A DNA stretch of 64,000 nt, taken from Thamnidium elegans. Lineage: Eukaryota; Mucoromycota; Mucoromycetes; Mucorales; Mucoraceae. The DNA lies in NCBI GenBank assembly GCA_025201345.1, contig JAIXMG010000004.1:124001-188000 (forward strand), written 5' to 3'. Of this stretch, positions 1 to 12,419 are shown piece after piece. Numbering within the stretch: the stretch's first letter is position 1; every line of letters begins with the position of its first letter. The notes under the pieces are model-generated. The model saw nothing but the letters and a program-made list of their open reading frames with translations, had not been told where the DNA came from and did not search any database. The translations under genes and the position numbers were made by a program.

Positions 1-1401
1 GGAGAACTTCAATCATCTTTAGGTGTTTATTATAGAGTGGGTGGAGAAACCTCTTTAAATACGGCAGAGTGTTCACACGTCACTCAAACGGATTACCTTC
101 TGGCATCATCTGCTTTTGCTTCTGGGCTTATCTCAAATACTATCTCTGATGCAACTTCTCTCCTCGACACCCTGAATGCATCTCAACCAATGAGATCATT
201 TACAATCTCGACAATCAAAACAACGCTTGCTCCTATTCAAAATGTTACCTTTCTTCCGCTTCCTAGTGGTACAAACATTTTAAGGAGACATCATTATCAT
301 CATTATCACGATCCTTCAACAACCACAACCACGGAATCTACTACTGTACAACCTAAAACTGAATCATCTACTACTGTGCTACAACAACAAACAACAACAA
401 CAGCAGCAGCAGAAACAACTTTAGTAAATGATCAATCTACCGCCACCCTATCGCCGTTGATTCCTGTACCAAGTAACAACATCACTGACGCTGGCAACTC
501 CGATTCTACCACGAGTAACAGCAGCAACGAGATGAGTAACAACTTTATTAATACCAACTTAAATAACCTAGTAATTCCATTGTCAGCCATACCCGGAGGA
601 TTCAACCAAAGTAGTATGCTTGCTATTATTAGAAATAACAGTGACATCTCCAACAAGACAGCTTTACCTTACACAATGGGACAATTGCAGAGTAATGAAA
701 TTCCCATCCAGCTGAATATATTTCGGTACAGGACCCCCGAAAACCTTGAAACTGTCATCATGTATTCTTCAAATAAAAGCGAATATAATGCAGGCGTTTA
801 TGTTTCTGTTATTGCCACCAACTATACATGTCAATCACGCGGAGATAGCGTGATCTGCGACGAAGGGGTGTCCTATACTGCAGATAGTACTGTGGTTGCT
901 AATGCCTTGGTGGCGGCTGTACAATCAGGCGATGGGCTATATGGAACCACCTCGGGCGGGTTAGCGATGGATATAGTAAATAGTATCGATAGTACAGGTA
1001 AAAATAGTAAATTAGTGGATTCTTTATTTGCCAATCCTTTATGTCGTAACCCTGAATTAATTCCTACGCGTGGTCATCTCTTGGTTCCTTATACCGCTGG
1101 AAGAATAACTCCCTTGGCTATCATTTGGTTAATTTTGTTTGCTATAATGTGGCTGATTGGTGTCTACTTGATTGGATACACTGAACATACTTGGACTAAA
1201 TTAGCGTTTTCTGGTATCCTCGTGTCTCAAATTGTTAGCAAGTCTCCCAATATGTTTGAAAGCGAAGAAGTGGGCGCAAAACCAATCGACAAAGAAATGT
1301 ATTTAGACCCTGAAACTGGTAGGATGTGTATTAAACGTGTTTATAGAGAAGGGTTCTCTATTTCAACTACTACGTTAGAAGAACAACCTGAAGAAGCATA
1401 A
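1..1401 (+). CDS. Ser/Thr/Asn-rich single-pass membrane protein, 5' end outside window
   Basis: The reading frame is open from base 1, so the true start lies upstream; the first possible initiator-like codon at 37 is GTG and is not the start. About 466 residues are visible. The first ~350 residues are rich in Ser, Thr and Asn with many N-x-S/T sites, a His-rich patch near base 285-310 and a poly-Thr stretch, which suits a secreted or extracellular glycosylated region. One hydrophobic helix (bases ~1110-1180) is followed by an acidic tail of about 70 residues with a run of Glu at the end. This suggests a type I membrane protein with the large part outside the cell. I do not recognise the family and give no function. 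There is no intron in the visible part. Confidence 0.7.
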   Translation, partial: GELQSSLGVYYRVGGETSLNTAECSHVTQTDYLLASSAFASGLISNTISDATSLLDTLNASQPMRSFTISTIKTTLAPIQNVTFLPLPSGTNILRRHHYHHYHDPSTTTTTESTTVQPKTESSTTVLQQQTTTTAAAETTLVNDQSTATLSPLIPVPSNNITDAGNSDSTTSNSSNEMSNNFINTNLNNLVIPLSAIPGGFNQSSMLAIIRNNSDISNKTALPYTMGQLQSNEIPIQLNIFRYRTPENLETVIMYSSNKSEYNAGVYVSVIATNYTCQSRGDSVICDEGVSYTADSTVVANALVAAVQSGDGLYGTTSGGLAMDIVNSIDSTGKNSKLVDSLFANPLCRNPELIPTRGHLLVPYTAGRITPLAIIWLILFAIMWLIGVYLIGYTEHTWTKLAFSGILVSQIVSKSPNMFESEEVGAKPIDKEMYLDPETGRMCIKRVYREGFSISTTTLEEQPEEA

Positions 1402-2640
1402 AAAAAATCAAAAAATCAAAAACTATCAATACATATTTAGACATTGATAGGTGTACAGGGGCTGTTTATAAAAAAAACAAGTAAATTATAATTTAATAAA
1501 AACATATTCAATTAAAGTGGGTAGCACTATAAGCTAACTCGTAATAGTGCCTTCCGTTCAAATAATGATTTGCTTTGTTTAAATGAGATTTTCGTTTGCC
1601 ATTCTGACTTCATACACTTCTCAATCCCCAGTTATAGTTTGTCACTTTTCTGTAATTTTTCTGTAGTAATCATTCTTCCTAGATAATATATTCATCTGAT
1701 AACGATTCTTGTAAAGTATGAATCTCTTGCTCACCATTAGTATTAATGAGTTTTTTTTTATTTTCAAATTTTCCCAAGAAAAGATTTCATACTATCATCT
1801 GTTAGGCTACTAAATATACCCCCCAGTTACAAGGAGTTTAATACGTCCATAAATGATTACCATCTCAAGACACGTAGTTCTTTTATAAGATTTTCGCAAT
1901 ATTTTGATGTAGGTACTTCTGTATTTGCTACTGATCTTGTATCAATCGCATAGGTATCAATATCTGGACCATTTCTGACGAATGCATCCATTTGCATAAC
2001 AAGTAACCAGCTATTATCAAAGCATATGATACATCTGATATAATCGCATCTTTCGCTATAGCCATTTTCCTTCCAAATGGAAGGTCATCCCGGTATACAC
2101 GGAATTCACCTTTCAATATATATAACCTTTAGCTCCAAAAGACATGGCTATTGTACGTATACGTGGTGGCCTCGATGCCAGTAGCTTTCGCATTTTTTCT
2201 TCATAAGAATAACGAACGAGGAAAAGAAGGGACTCTTGACATAAGAAAAAAAGGAACTCTTGATGTATGCTCTATTTATACACGTTCAGAAAAAAAAAGT
2301 GTGTAAACTAAAATAATTGGGATAGCCCGTTGGTTCCCTGACAGACGTCGGTTCTTTGATTGATACAAAAATTGTATCGGCATATAAATGTGTGCATTAT
2401 TCATGAATCAAAAGGTCATTACAGTCCTAAGATATTGGGCAAACAAATTGGAAGTTATCATAGGAAAAAGATTATCTTTGGATACTCAGGAGGAATTGTT
2501 TTACATATATGCTTTTAAAGCACCAGTGAATAAATGAAATTAATTGTATTAATCAAGATCGAAGTCGTTTGCAAGTATTCGTTCGAATGATGGACAAATT
2601 AGAAGGGGAGCTTTGGACTGCTTTCGCATTCGGGAAGACG

Positions 2641-2672
<32 letters not shown>

Positions 2673-2724
2673 TTCTTATCCCCCCCTCTCTCTTTTTATA
2701 TCTTATACACACTACTAAAACAAA
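1402..2724. other. Intergenic, no supported gene
   Basis: AT-rich. A 62-codon open frame on the minus strand (1928-2116) and a 45-codon ATG frame on the plus strand (2403-2540) show no recognisable motif. The plus-strand frame is followed by coding-like sequence and then by a run of about 29 A at 2641-2669, which could be the tail of an old retrocopy, but this is a guess. The 30 bases before the next ATG hold a pyrimidine tract and look like its leader. Confidence 0.5.
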
Positions 2725-2977
2725 ATGGATTCAAAGCATAAATCTAGCTTCTTATCAACCAAGCTTTATCAATATGAGCTTCAAACCGCTCTTTATATGT
2801 TAGAACCTTGGGAGAAGGCTTTGTTCAGTAAGTTTTTTTTTCTTTATATGTATACTTGTTATTCGTTTTTTTCTCATCATCTTTTTTCATATAGATACCA
2901 TCGTTTTAAGCATTGTTTCTCTTTCGGTTATTACAATGTACCAATATACTCCAGTTCTTTTCAAACTTATTGCTTAA
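2725..2977 (+). CDS. Small activating subunit of serine palmitoyltransferase (ssSPT type)
   Basis: Two exons, 2725-2827 and 2895-2977, joined across a GTAAGT...ATAG intron, give 61 residues. The segment YQYELQTALYMLEPWEKALF followed by a hydrophobic helix is the hallmark of the animal SPTSSA/SPTSSB family (small size, aromatic start, LYMLEPWE motif, one membrane helix). The family binds the Lcb1/Lcb2 heterodimer in the ER membrane and raises the activity of the first step of sphingoid base synthesis. Reading on without splicing gives a longer but meaningless tail, so the spliced form is preferred. It sits alone, downstream of the glycoprotein-like gene. The yeast subunit Tsc3 is unlike this sequence; this gene is of the animal-like type. 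Confidence 0.85.
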
Positions 2978-3962
2978 TCCCATTCATTTAATCACTCCTC
3001 TAATTAGCACTCTTTTACACTTTACTACTTCAATAAACCTAATTTAACATTCCTTTTTTTTTTCTTTTTTTTTTTTGCTCATGACTAAACAGACATGTTT
3101 ATTGTGTAACACTTCCGGATAAGCTGTACTGTCATTTGTATTTTAAAATATACCTCGGATTTTATTCATGTTTTAGATTATAGTACTATACGTTTGTTCC
3201 GAGTCCTTTGCCGTTAAACCGACACTTCACATGATATCGAATGTTTTTTTTTCAGTAGTTATGGTAATACATAACGCTGTTACCTGTCCAAAGAAGGCTG
3301 TGTGAAATTTTCTAATTACTAATCTCTGATCTTATGCTCAACTTGCGCAATGTCTCAAAATGGGTGTAGATACTCTTTCTAATAAAAAAAAGAGACATCA
3401 TTTTGACGAAAGCATATATCACTCTATAATGCTTTATTTTTTATATACACCGCTTCTAGTTTTGAGTTAAGTTCCCGCTGTGCCTCATATGTTTTACCAG
3501 TAAGTGTAACACATCGTTGTCGTTGTATTCAGGCTCTACTCTTTACAGAAAATCAAGAAGATAAGTTTTTTTGTGCGACTATATGTCTAATAACAGTAAA
3601 TCTCCATGGCATCTGTAATCAAACAAAAGAAGTAGTTGCTTGATGAAGCTCAAGGTTGAATTCTTAGCAAAAAGAATATACACTTGATTCTTTCTCAAGT
3701 TAGAGCAATAAAAATAAAACATGTTTCAGAATTCTGGGCTTGCTTAACATATATAAGATCCAGTGATAAATTTAAAAAAAACGAGTGATAAATATATTAC
3801 ATTTAATTTTAATTAAGCGAAAGTAATAATAACATAAAAAAAAAATGAATATATTACAAATGTATTATATTAACGACTTTTCAGGTCTAGACTATAAATA
3901 TGAAAGGGAAGGGGTTAAAAAAAAAATGCAATAAATAAATAAAAGGTTGGTGGAGAAGGACA
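2978..3962. other. Intergenic, no supported gene
   Basis: The 3' flank of the small SPT subunit and of the convergent ENA ATPase. AT-rich with several A/T runs. I see no open frame with protein-like composition, no tRNA and no clear repeat. Confidence 0.5.
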
Positions 3963-6900
3963 TTAATCTACTTTAATAAACTCGCTTAAAGCATGAGCTT
4001 CGACTGGTTTCAAATACTTCCTCTTCAGGTACTTGTAAAATTCACCATAACCAATTGTAAAGATACTAAGTGCGAAAGAAAGTCCCCATTCCCAGGTAAT
4101 AGGCATCATATCGAAACCATCCACTGCAACGTTGGGAACATAAAAGAAGATAACAAAGCAAATAATATCAAAAATAAATGTAAAGGTAACAGCCTTGCTA
4201 GCAAGTGTCTCCTTGAGTCCTTTAAGCCCCCATTCAACATCTCTATACGATCTACAATGAACCATAATTACCAAGGCAACAAAGGTCAAGGTGATCAAAG
4301 TGGAACCTCTAGCACGATAGAGCGATTCACAAGCTATTTCGTCAAAATGACTATCACATGATACACCTTCGACACCGTGATGGCCAAATGTATAAAGAGG
4401 AAGAACAAAGGCAATCAGCGTAGTGGTAGCACTTATTAAGGTATAAAAGAAAAGATCTAATAGAATCTCACGATTAAAGATACTTTCCGTAGGAGGACGA
4501 GGAGGTTCAGTCATGACAGTTTTAGAGGCAGGTAAAATAGACAAGACACCAGCGGGAGGAGTAAAAGCAATATATAAGAATAACATTTGAATAGTGGAGA
4601 TAGGAGCTACGCTACGATCTGCAGGATCACGAATAGCTAAACAGATTAAAAGGACTACCCAAAGACCAGCAAGAGCAATCCAGAAGTAAAGTAAGAAACG
4701 TTGCATGTTTTGGTAAATACGACGGCCTTCAGCAATAGCACGAATAATAGTAGCAAAGTTATCATCAGTCAAGATAATATCAGATGCTTGTTTAGCAACG
4801 TCACTGCCGTTTTTACCCATAGCAATACCTACATCGGCTATACGTAACGAGGGAGAATCATTGACACCATCACCAGTCATGGCAGAGATGTTATCACGAC
4901 GTTTAGCCGCAAGAATCATCTTGACCTTCGTTTCGGGTGAACAACGGGCAACAACAAATGGAAGATGGGGTAAAGCATCAATTTCGTCATCAGTAAGTGC
5001 ATCAAATCGAGGACCCGTCATGACAAGATCACGAAGTGCTTCAGGGGACATGGTCTCTTCATTTAAAATATTTAATTCTTTAGCAATAGCAGTAGCAGTA
5101 ATTTCATGGTCACCCGTGAGCATATGTACAGAAATACCTGCACGATGAGCTTCCTTTACAGCTTGACGAGATTCAGGGCGAGGAGGATCATAAATACCAG
5201 TGATACCAGTGAAAGTTAAATCATATTCAACCAATTCACGGCCGTTACTAGAGTTAATAACCGAGTTAATGTCCATTCCCTTAACGTCACGATAAGCCAT
5301 AGCCATTACACGTAAGCCCTTGGAGGCAAGTTTATTGACTTGATCCATGACTTCATCTTGAGATTCCCGAGTAGGCAAATTACGACATAATGGAATAATG
5401 CGTTCCGCAGCACCTTTTGTAAACACAACGGTTTGTTCCAATGGACGATTATACCAAACAGTAGACATACGTTTAATAGTGGAATCAAATTGATATTCTT
5501 CAATTAATTCCCAACCGATTTCAGAAGTCAATTGAGGCTTGCCTCTACCAAACTTGTGAGCAAATACTTGAAGAGCAACTTCTGTAGGAGCGCCGCTAGC
5601 AACCCAATCATCTGAATCGGTTTCATCTACTTCAGGTGCAAGGTCAAGTTCAAAAGCAGTAGCATCTGACGTTCTTGATTTTTGACGAGTGAGTTCTTCA
5701 TGAGCTACAACAGCATCATTCTTTTTATTATTGCTACCGTCTTCAACAGTGATTTGCCGTCTGTTAATACTAGACATGTTACAAAGAGCAGCGCATTCAA
5801 TTAAGCGATCAGTCTCAGTAGAGAGAGAACCTTGTAATTTTTCAACTCGTTCCGTCTCTTCAGAAGCTAAAGGATTATCGCTGATGTCATCAAACGTACG
5901 ATAGACTTCACCTTCAGGAGCAAGACCATTAGGAGTGACATAAAAGTACCCTTCCTTGGGAGTCCAGAACCAAACGACGACCATTTTGGCCATGGTCAAT
6001 GTACCTGTTTTATCCGAGAAAATAGTGGTGACGCTACCCAAAGTTTCCAGACATTTCAATTTACGAACAACAGCGCGCTGTTTAGCCATCTCTTTGCCGC
6101 CTAAGACGAGAGTGACGGTCATAACAGTTGTAAGACCGGCTGGTAACACCGAAAGTGCAACAGTAATAGCGTACATGCCAGTATCATAATCGGGTTTAAA
6201 CTTGACGGAAGCTAAAACGATAATAGCCGATACAATAGCTGTAATCAAAAGAACCAAATACATTTTACTCATACTCTTTTGAAGACGAGTACGATCACCG
6301 TTATCACCTTCGCTCAATTTGGAAGCAACTTTACCAATTTCAGTTTGCATACCGGTACCAGTGATAATAGCTTGACCCCTACCTTTAGAGATAATGGTAG
6401 AGCTGTAGATCATATTGATACGATCGCCAAGGGGTTCATCTACTCAACAACAACAAAAAATTAGTTCGAGTAAAAAAAAAAAAAAAAGTCTATTTTTAGT
6501 TACCTTCTTTGTCTAAAACGACTAATTTTTTTTGGACGGGGATAGATTCGCCAGTAAGTAAAGCTTCATCAGCTTCTAAATTAGATACGTAGGTGATACG
6601 AGCGTCAGCAGCAGCAGAATCGCCTTCTTTAATAAGTAACAAATCTCCTGGTACAAGTTCTTTACTGTCTATCGAAATTTCCACACCATCTCGAATTACA
6701 TCGGCTCTTGGAGAAGATAAACTTCTTAAAGCAGCTAACGTTTGTTCTGCAGCATATTCTTGTTGAAAAGAAAGGTAAAGATTGATAATAGCAACAGCAA
6801 TTAAAAGGGAACCTGTAATATAATCTTTCATAACATAACAAACAACACCAAGAATAACAAAAATCAAATGCATAACGTCTTGGAATTGACGAAGTAAGAT

Positions 6901-7083
6901 TTTAAACCAGGTGGCTCCTCCGTCAGCGGTAAGTTCGTTTAATCCATATATCGATTGTCGAGCTTTTACTTCTGCTTTAGAAAGACCTTGGGTTAATGAA
7001 GTGTTTAGTTCTTCGACAACAGTTTCGATCGATTTGGTGTGCCAATTATTAGGTCGTTGATGTGTTAGTGCACCAGTCGACAT
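3963..7083 (-). CDS. ENA1: ENA-type (P2D) sodium/potassium efflux P-type ATPase
   Basis: Exons 6504-7083 and 3963-6439 (minus strand) join across a GTAACT...GTAG intron to 1018 residues. Landmarks in order: N-terminal cation-ATPase domain, LTGES actuator loop, phosphorylation motif DKTGTLT, MLTGDH, a hinge region TGDGVNDSPSL, and about ten membrane helices. The residues after DKTGTLT (MAKMVVVWFW) are typical of fungal ENA pumps rather than Ca2+ pumps. The family exports Na+ or K+ across the plasma membrane and gives salt and high-pH tolerance. Start: the ATG at 7083 fits the family's short N terminus. Further upstream two short alternative first exons (ATG at 7225 or 7230 with a GTACGT donor) can also be spliced in frame, adding about 12 residues. 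The gene is divergent from the Slm-like gene. Confidence 0.93.
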
Positions 7084-7721
7084 AATATCTTGATTTACTG
7101 ACTTCAAAAAAAAAAAGTTTTTTTCAACAATAACAAAAATAAAAAAGAAAATTAGAAAGAGAAAAATGCATTTAAAAGAAAAAAACGACGAAAACTGAGA
7201 TTCAATATAACGTACCAACCCGTTGGCCATGAGTCATAATGGGATCCTTTTTCCTTGTTTGGTTTCGTTAAGAGAAAGACAAACATAATATCTGTCGATC
7301 TGAATATTAGAGTAAGAAAAAAAAAAGAGGGGTTTTTTTTTTTTTTTTTTTTTTTAGTTTAATGATATACCTTTTTTCTTTTCTTTTCCGTAAGTTGAAC
7401 TAAGGCTTTTTTATACGGTCGGGACCGATGAATGACAATAGAAAGTATGGAAGCACACAGTGTGTATTTCTTATTTGTCGGTAAGTCAGTCCGTTTTTCT
7501 CTCTCTCTTGATTTGTTACACTATAGCAGTGTTATTTAAACATGATATGAAGACATATACATACCTTATATCCAAAGTAAGATATATTATAAATATTATT
7601 GTAATTTTTGTGTAGCATTGCATTGCCTCGTTTAGTTCCGTGGGATCTACAGGAACGAAAAACTAGTCTTTACATTTGCATAATGTAAGTGTAAAATTTA
7701 TGCACTTTCCGCACCTAATGT

Positions 7722-7763
<42 letters not shown>

Positions 7764-7997
7764 CCTGTAACCATAGTGAATGGTATGAGGTTTCATTAAA
7801 AACATAAGTCAACAGTCTTCTCAATTTCTGTTTATGACGACAGTTCAGTAATGTAAATTTTAAATTATGCTAATGACTTTTAAGGATTCGTTATATATAT
7901 ATATTAAAAAAGGTCTTATATATTCCATAACACTAGTATAACTATTTCCTTTAAACTCTCCCTTTTCTCTTTTATTTTTTCCACTCAATACCAAAAA
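7084..7997. other. Divergent promoter region between ENA ATPase and Slm-like gene
   Basis: About 0.9 kb between two divergent starts. It has a T run (7333-7355) and an A run (about 7729-7760), and a TA-rich stretch with TTATATATATAT about 100 bases before the Slm-like ATG. No gene is seen. It presumably holds both promoters. Confidence 0.45.
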
Positions 7998-10073
7998 ATG
8001 TCCAATACTTTACTTTCGAGAAGGCATTGGCTTCGAGGTTCTAGAAATCAAAACGTTATCTTACCTTTAAAAATCCTTGATCCTTCTAATAAATGTAACG
8101 AAACAATACCCTTATCTTCACCTTCTACAATCGGATCACCTTCCTCTGTAAAGCTATTATTCCCGTCCATCTCCATGTTCAATTTACCCTCTGTAAGTTC
8201 ACCTCTTCCTTCACTTGCACCAACAACTGATTCCATCACAATCCAATCACCTCCACCTCAATTCGCGGTGGATAATAAACGCAACAAATTTCGAGTCTTG
8301 TTAAAACCGCGCAAGAGAGGAATTCGAAAAGCCTACCCATCCGCCTTCGAAACTTTTTTATTCGACGATGCATTACCGGGCCTACCCACACAAGGTATTC
8401 GGCCTGTACAGCTACTAGTAGAACGCTTAGAAGCATGGTACACGCTAGCCAAGCGACTCCTTCACCACTTCGAGGTACTAGCCAGTGTTGAAACACGTGT
8501 CGCAAAGAATTACCGAAAACTGGAACGAGTCATGATTTTTCCCTCACCTTCCAATAAACGATACAATCATAATATGCGAGGTGTCAAAAGATTTTATAAA
8601 CAAAAAAAGAGGAGATTTTATAAGGACGAAAGGGCACTGCAGATTCATTTTGCATTTCAAGGCGGTGTGAGAGGTGTATGCGATGCCTGGCAGGATTATC
8701 ACGCTAATACCACAAAGGATCACGCCGAATTCGCTACATTTTTAAGGAACGAGGCTATCCCTACTTTGGCAAACATAAAGCGCGAATTAAAATGGATGAT
8801 CAAATCAATTCGCTCGGACGATCGACTATCACTTGCTACCCTAACCAATCTAAAAAGAGAAGCGGCTGATCGATTAAAACAATTGGATAGGCAGTTAGTG
8901 TTTTTTGATGAGCATCCATACCATGGTTCAGATAAAAAAGATCCGTGGTTAATGAATGCAGGTAAATATACTTAAATTTATTATTTATTTTAGTATTCAA
9001 TTTATTTATTTATTTTTTCGTAAGGGGTTGTAAAACAAATGGTAAAAGTATATCGACAAGAAAATAAAATTCACGAAACAGTACTAAGGCTTCAACGAGA
9101 AACGCTAATATCAGAAGAGCAACTAGTAGAAGAATTCCGACGTCTATGCCAGCACATTTATAGTATGCGTGAGACCTCTACAATGGGTACAGACCGAGGC
9201 CTTGAGTCGATTATGGACATATTTAACAACATTAAAATGGATAGCGACTGGCTCAATTTCTGTCAACAAAATACTGATCATTTGGTATCTGAGTCCGCAG
9301 CATTTCGTAACCCAGATCATCTACAGTACCCGAACCACTCACATGCTCTACTACAACCTATCTTTGCTGCACGTATGGAACGTAAATCGATAGTATTGCA
9401 TCATTGGCATGAGTACATCTATGTCTTGACCCCGGCTGGATTTTTACACGAGTATCGAAACGGTAAAAATTATCCGTCGAAACCAGACGTTAGTATCTTT
9501 GTTCCGCACTATAAAGTATCTTCTCTTTCGACCAATTTACATCATAACTTGATCTTTCAGTTACAGCCTCATTCTGCTTCTCGTAACTTATTAAAGAATC
9601 AAGGTTGTCCTACTATACTGCCAAAGGAATGGAGAACTACAAAGCCTAGATTAGGTTGCGTAGATCGTTGGTCCTGGACATTAAGAGCAAAATCTGCTGC
9701 CGATATGGAGTCTTGGATAGAGCATTTGACCTATAGTTCTGAAAGGTATAGGCCGTCAACCATTAACCATTTAGGTCCTGTTGCGCATCCCGAAGTTGTA
9801 GTATGTCCTGCTTCGGTGATAGAAGAGGTAGAATCTGAGGCGGTGCCTGAAGAGGTAGAAACACCTGGGCCTGTGCCGGAAGAACCAGCTGCTGCTGCTG
9901 AACCCACTGAGGAAACTCCGGTAGAAGAAAAGCCTCCTACAGAGGAAACTCCTGTAGAGAAAACTCCGGCCGAAGCACCCACTGAAGCTGCTGATGCAAC
10001 TGAACCAGTAGTTGAAGTACCCAAGACAGAAGAAGTTCCTGCAGCCCCTGTAGATAATCTTGTCATAGAATAA
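7998..10073 (+). CDS. Slm1/Slm2-like protein: F-BAR-like helical domain plus PH domain
   Basis: Exons 7998-8961 and 9025-10073 give 670 residues. Residues ~1-110 are low complexity. From ~130 a helical region starts with PVQLLVERLEAWYTLAKRLL, close to the start of the Slm F-BAR-like domain, and runs to ~440. A PH domain follows at ~455-590 (RMERKSIVLHHWHEYIYVL ... WSWTLRAKSAADMESWIEHL). The C-terminal 80 residues are Glu/Pro/Thr-rich imperfect repeats. In yeast, Slm proteins bind PI(4,5)P2, sit at eisosomes and pass membrane stress to TORC2. Domain order and length match the family; the repeat-rich tail is extra. The gene ends 110 bp before a convergent gene. Confidence 0.85.
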
Positions 10074-10183
10074 TATTTAAAAAAACACACACTCCCCTCT
10101 CTTCCATCATAGAAATAAATTAAAATTATTATTATATACATATTCTCATTTTTTTATATGTACAGATTTTTATAAAGGAGGTA

Positions 10184-10673
10184 TTATTGGCTGACTAAAC
10201 TGATCAAGTGAGCTGAAGAGGAAAGGATATCCAATATACAGGCTTTGTTGGAGATAGAAAACTGATGTGTAATCATAGCAGACCATACTGTTGTTAACTC
10301 ACTAACAACAAAAAAAAGAAGGAGGTTCAATAACCAAGTCATTTTATTGCGAGGAGAAAAATATTACCTTTGTTTAACTTTAATAATACCCTCGTTGTGA
10401 TATTGGTTCCAATCCAACACGTTAATGTAACAAGAAGCTCCTACACGTCCAAAAATTGACTCTAAAGCTTGTTGAATACTCATTCGAAATGAAAGTTCTG
10501 TTACTTCAACGTCGAGATCTTCATCGGACCAACTATTAAAGAAAAAAAATGGGATCAATATTCCAAGTTTTATAAAGGAGTTTGCGTTTGAGTAAAAGGT
10601 ACATTCTGATCTTCAAGTATTGCCAGTCTTCAGTAGGCTTAAAGTTTTTATACCAAGGCTTAGCAACTGACAT
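10184..10673 (-). CDS. RNase P/MRP protein subunit, Rpp14/Pop5 family
   Basis: Three exons on the minus strand, 10603-10673, 10368-10532 and 10184-10301, give 117 residues. The frame is kept at both joins. The N terminus (EDWQYLKIRI) matches the Rpp14 start. The middle has ALESIFGRVGASCYINVLDW, the core of the Rpp14/Pop5 fold, and the third exon has LTTVWSAMITHQF, equivalent to the conserved Leu-Trp-Ser-Ser/Ala block. These proteins are small RNA-binding subunits of nuclear RNase P and RNase MRP (tRNA 5' processing, rRNA processing). Rpp14 is preferred over Pop5 because of the ending, but the two are paralogous. The first intron has a GTACCT donor. Confidence 0.75.
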
Positions 10674-10789
10674 TAGTGAAATAATAAAACAAAACAAAAA
10701 AGAAGAAAAATGTGTATGTGTATAAAAAAATATGCTTTAATAACCAATAGTGGCTTATGTTGAGTTTTTAATTATAAAAGTTAAAATGA

Positions 10790-11295
10790 TTAGAATTGTA
10801 CGAACTTGGGGTCCAAAGGTAAGCCAGTAATAGGGTCAATATTCTACATAAAAAAAAATTATTAACTGCATGGCACATGTAAAAAAAAAAGTCAATTGAT
10901 ATCCTTAACTTACATTTTTCTTTAATATCTTTTGCTGGCGAATTAAACGAGCTTCATCAAATGAAACATTTTGTCGCTTCATAATTCTCATAATTTCCTC
11001 TTTATCTTTTAAGCCAGCCCTACTATCTTCTTCATCTAAATTAGTTGTCAAGTCAAATTGCGAGCTGGTTAATCCATCTTCTATGTCTGTTTCAAAGGAT
11101 CCGGCATTCGTCGGTAATAAGTGGTAGCCGAAGAGGCGGTTTGTTTTATCTGCCAAGGTTGATCCTGCTTCTCGAATGTGTTGACGGAAGTACCAACATA
11201 CTATTTATTCCAATTAGTATTGTACGTCTTAAAAAAAACTACTGTTACTACTTACTCGAAATAAGGAATACTAAAAGTGCGAGAAAAATAAACAT
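10790..11295 (-). CDS. DUF2015 family protein, small membrane-anchored
   Basis: Exons 11256-11295, 10914-11200 and 10790-10843 (minus strand) give 126 residues. The first exon codes a short hydrophobic anchor (MFIFLALLVFLIS). The signature is in the C-terminal half: MRIMKRQNVSFDEARLIRQQ followed by a short tail ending DPKFVQF. That arrangement, with the xNNIDPxTGLPxDPKFV ending split by the last intron, is the fungal family of unknown function DUF2015. The function is unknown. It lies head-to-tail with the Rpp14-like gene, about 117 bp upstream of its start. Confidence 0.8.
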
Positions 11296-11477
11296 TATAT
11301 ATATTGAATAAAGTGTGTATGTGTTAAAGAAGAAGAAGGGGAAAAATGGAAAAATGGAAAATAATTACTATTTTAAAAGCTCAGCTTCCTTTTGCCCATA
11401 AAGCCAAGACAACTCGTGATACAAATATTGCGTTCTATTGTGCTTCAAACAGTAAACTCTGTCGCTACTTCAATAAA

Positions 11478-11822
11478 AGGGTTTACCCTTTCCATTGTGG
11501 CGTCGCATGAAATCTGGTCAGTTAACTTCTAACGTATACTAAAGCAAAAGAAAAAGTGTGCATATAACTAATTCGAGAGACACCTGCTTAATTGAAAATA
11601 TACACACTTACTTATTTGTTTATGAAGATTAACGAAAATAACTAATTAAATTCATCTTATTTTTGGGAAACTATGTCATGTTTTCACAATTAAGATATTA
11701 CTAATTATTTGGTTTTGGTTTTTAGAAAAATAAAACCTGAAATACAAATTACCTCATTGATAATACTTGTACCACTTCATCGTAACGAAAAAGTCGACAG
11801 TGGCGTTATTAGCGATAAAAGA
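11478..11822 (+). repeat. Dispersed repeat family R1, copy A
   Basis: This stretch resembles the reverse complement of about 33905-34278. Shared blocks include ccattgtggcgtcgcat (11500-11518), the segment around ttgggaaact (11661-11673), and the segment coding EIQIT...PLHRNEK (11735-11800). Similarity is by eye about 65-75 % with small indels. Both copies keep a partly open frame coding the same peptide, so the family may be a decayed gene of a mobile element. I do not recognise it. Confidence 0.6.
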
Positions 11823-12419
11823 CAGATGCCTTTTTTCTTAGAAAAAAAAAGGGTCATCAACCTAAGTTTAATCGTAATCCAAAATCACCAGAAAACTTTG
11901 CCCATGGCGCAAACACTTTGATCATAATTCAAAAATTGACAGAACACTTCAATCCTTAATTAAACTAAAAATGAAACATTAACCAGCAGGCCTATCAGAT
12001 TAAGCAATAATTGTAAAGGTATATAAAATAAAAGGTAGAAGAATAAAAAATAACGTTTTTTTTAGTAGAAATGTCGTATAAACAGTTTATAATGTTACAG
12101 TATATTTAATGTAACTATAAGCACTTTTAAAAACTCATGTTGTTGTTTTCAGGAAATATATATCACTATTTAAAAAAAAATTTAAAAATATGAGAATGCA
12201 TGGTAGCAGACATTATGCTTCTTCACGTAGTTACTAATTTTTGTCTTTTTATTGTAAGAACCCAAAGGAAACCAAAGATATTAGGCTTCTCGTTTTTTTT
12301 TAAAAAAAAAAAAAAGGTAGTAATATATGGTACGTATTATATTTACAGCTTTAATTTTTATTTGTTATGTAATATTTTAAGAAACATAAGGCATAAAAAA
12401 TACCAATAATATTTACGAC

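Noticed and set aside
8236..8505. 89-codon minus-strand frame inside the Slm-like exon
   Set aside because: Antisense shadow of the F-BAR-like coding region.
9731..10141. 136-codon minus-strand frame opposite the Slm-like gene
   Set aside because: It is the antisense of the Glu/Pro/Thr repeats (giving Ser/Gly/Ala repeats) and overlaps a well-supported coding exon.
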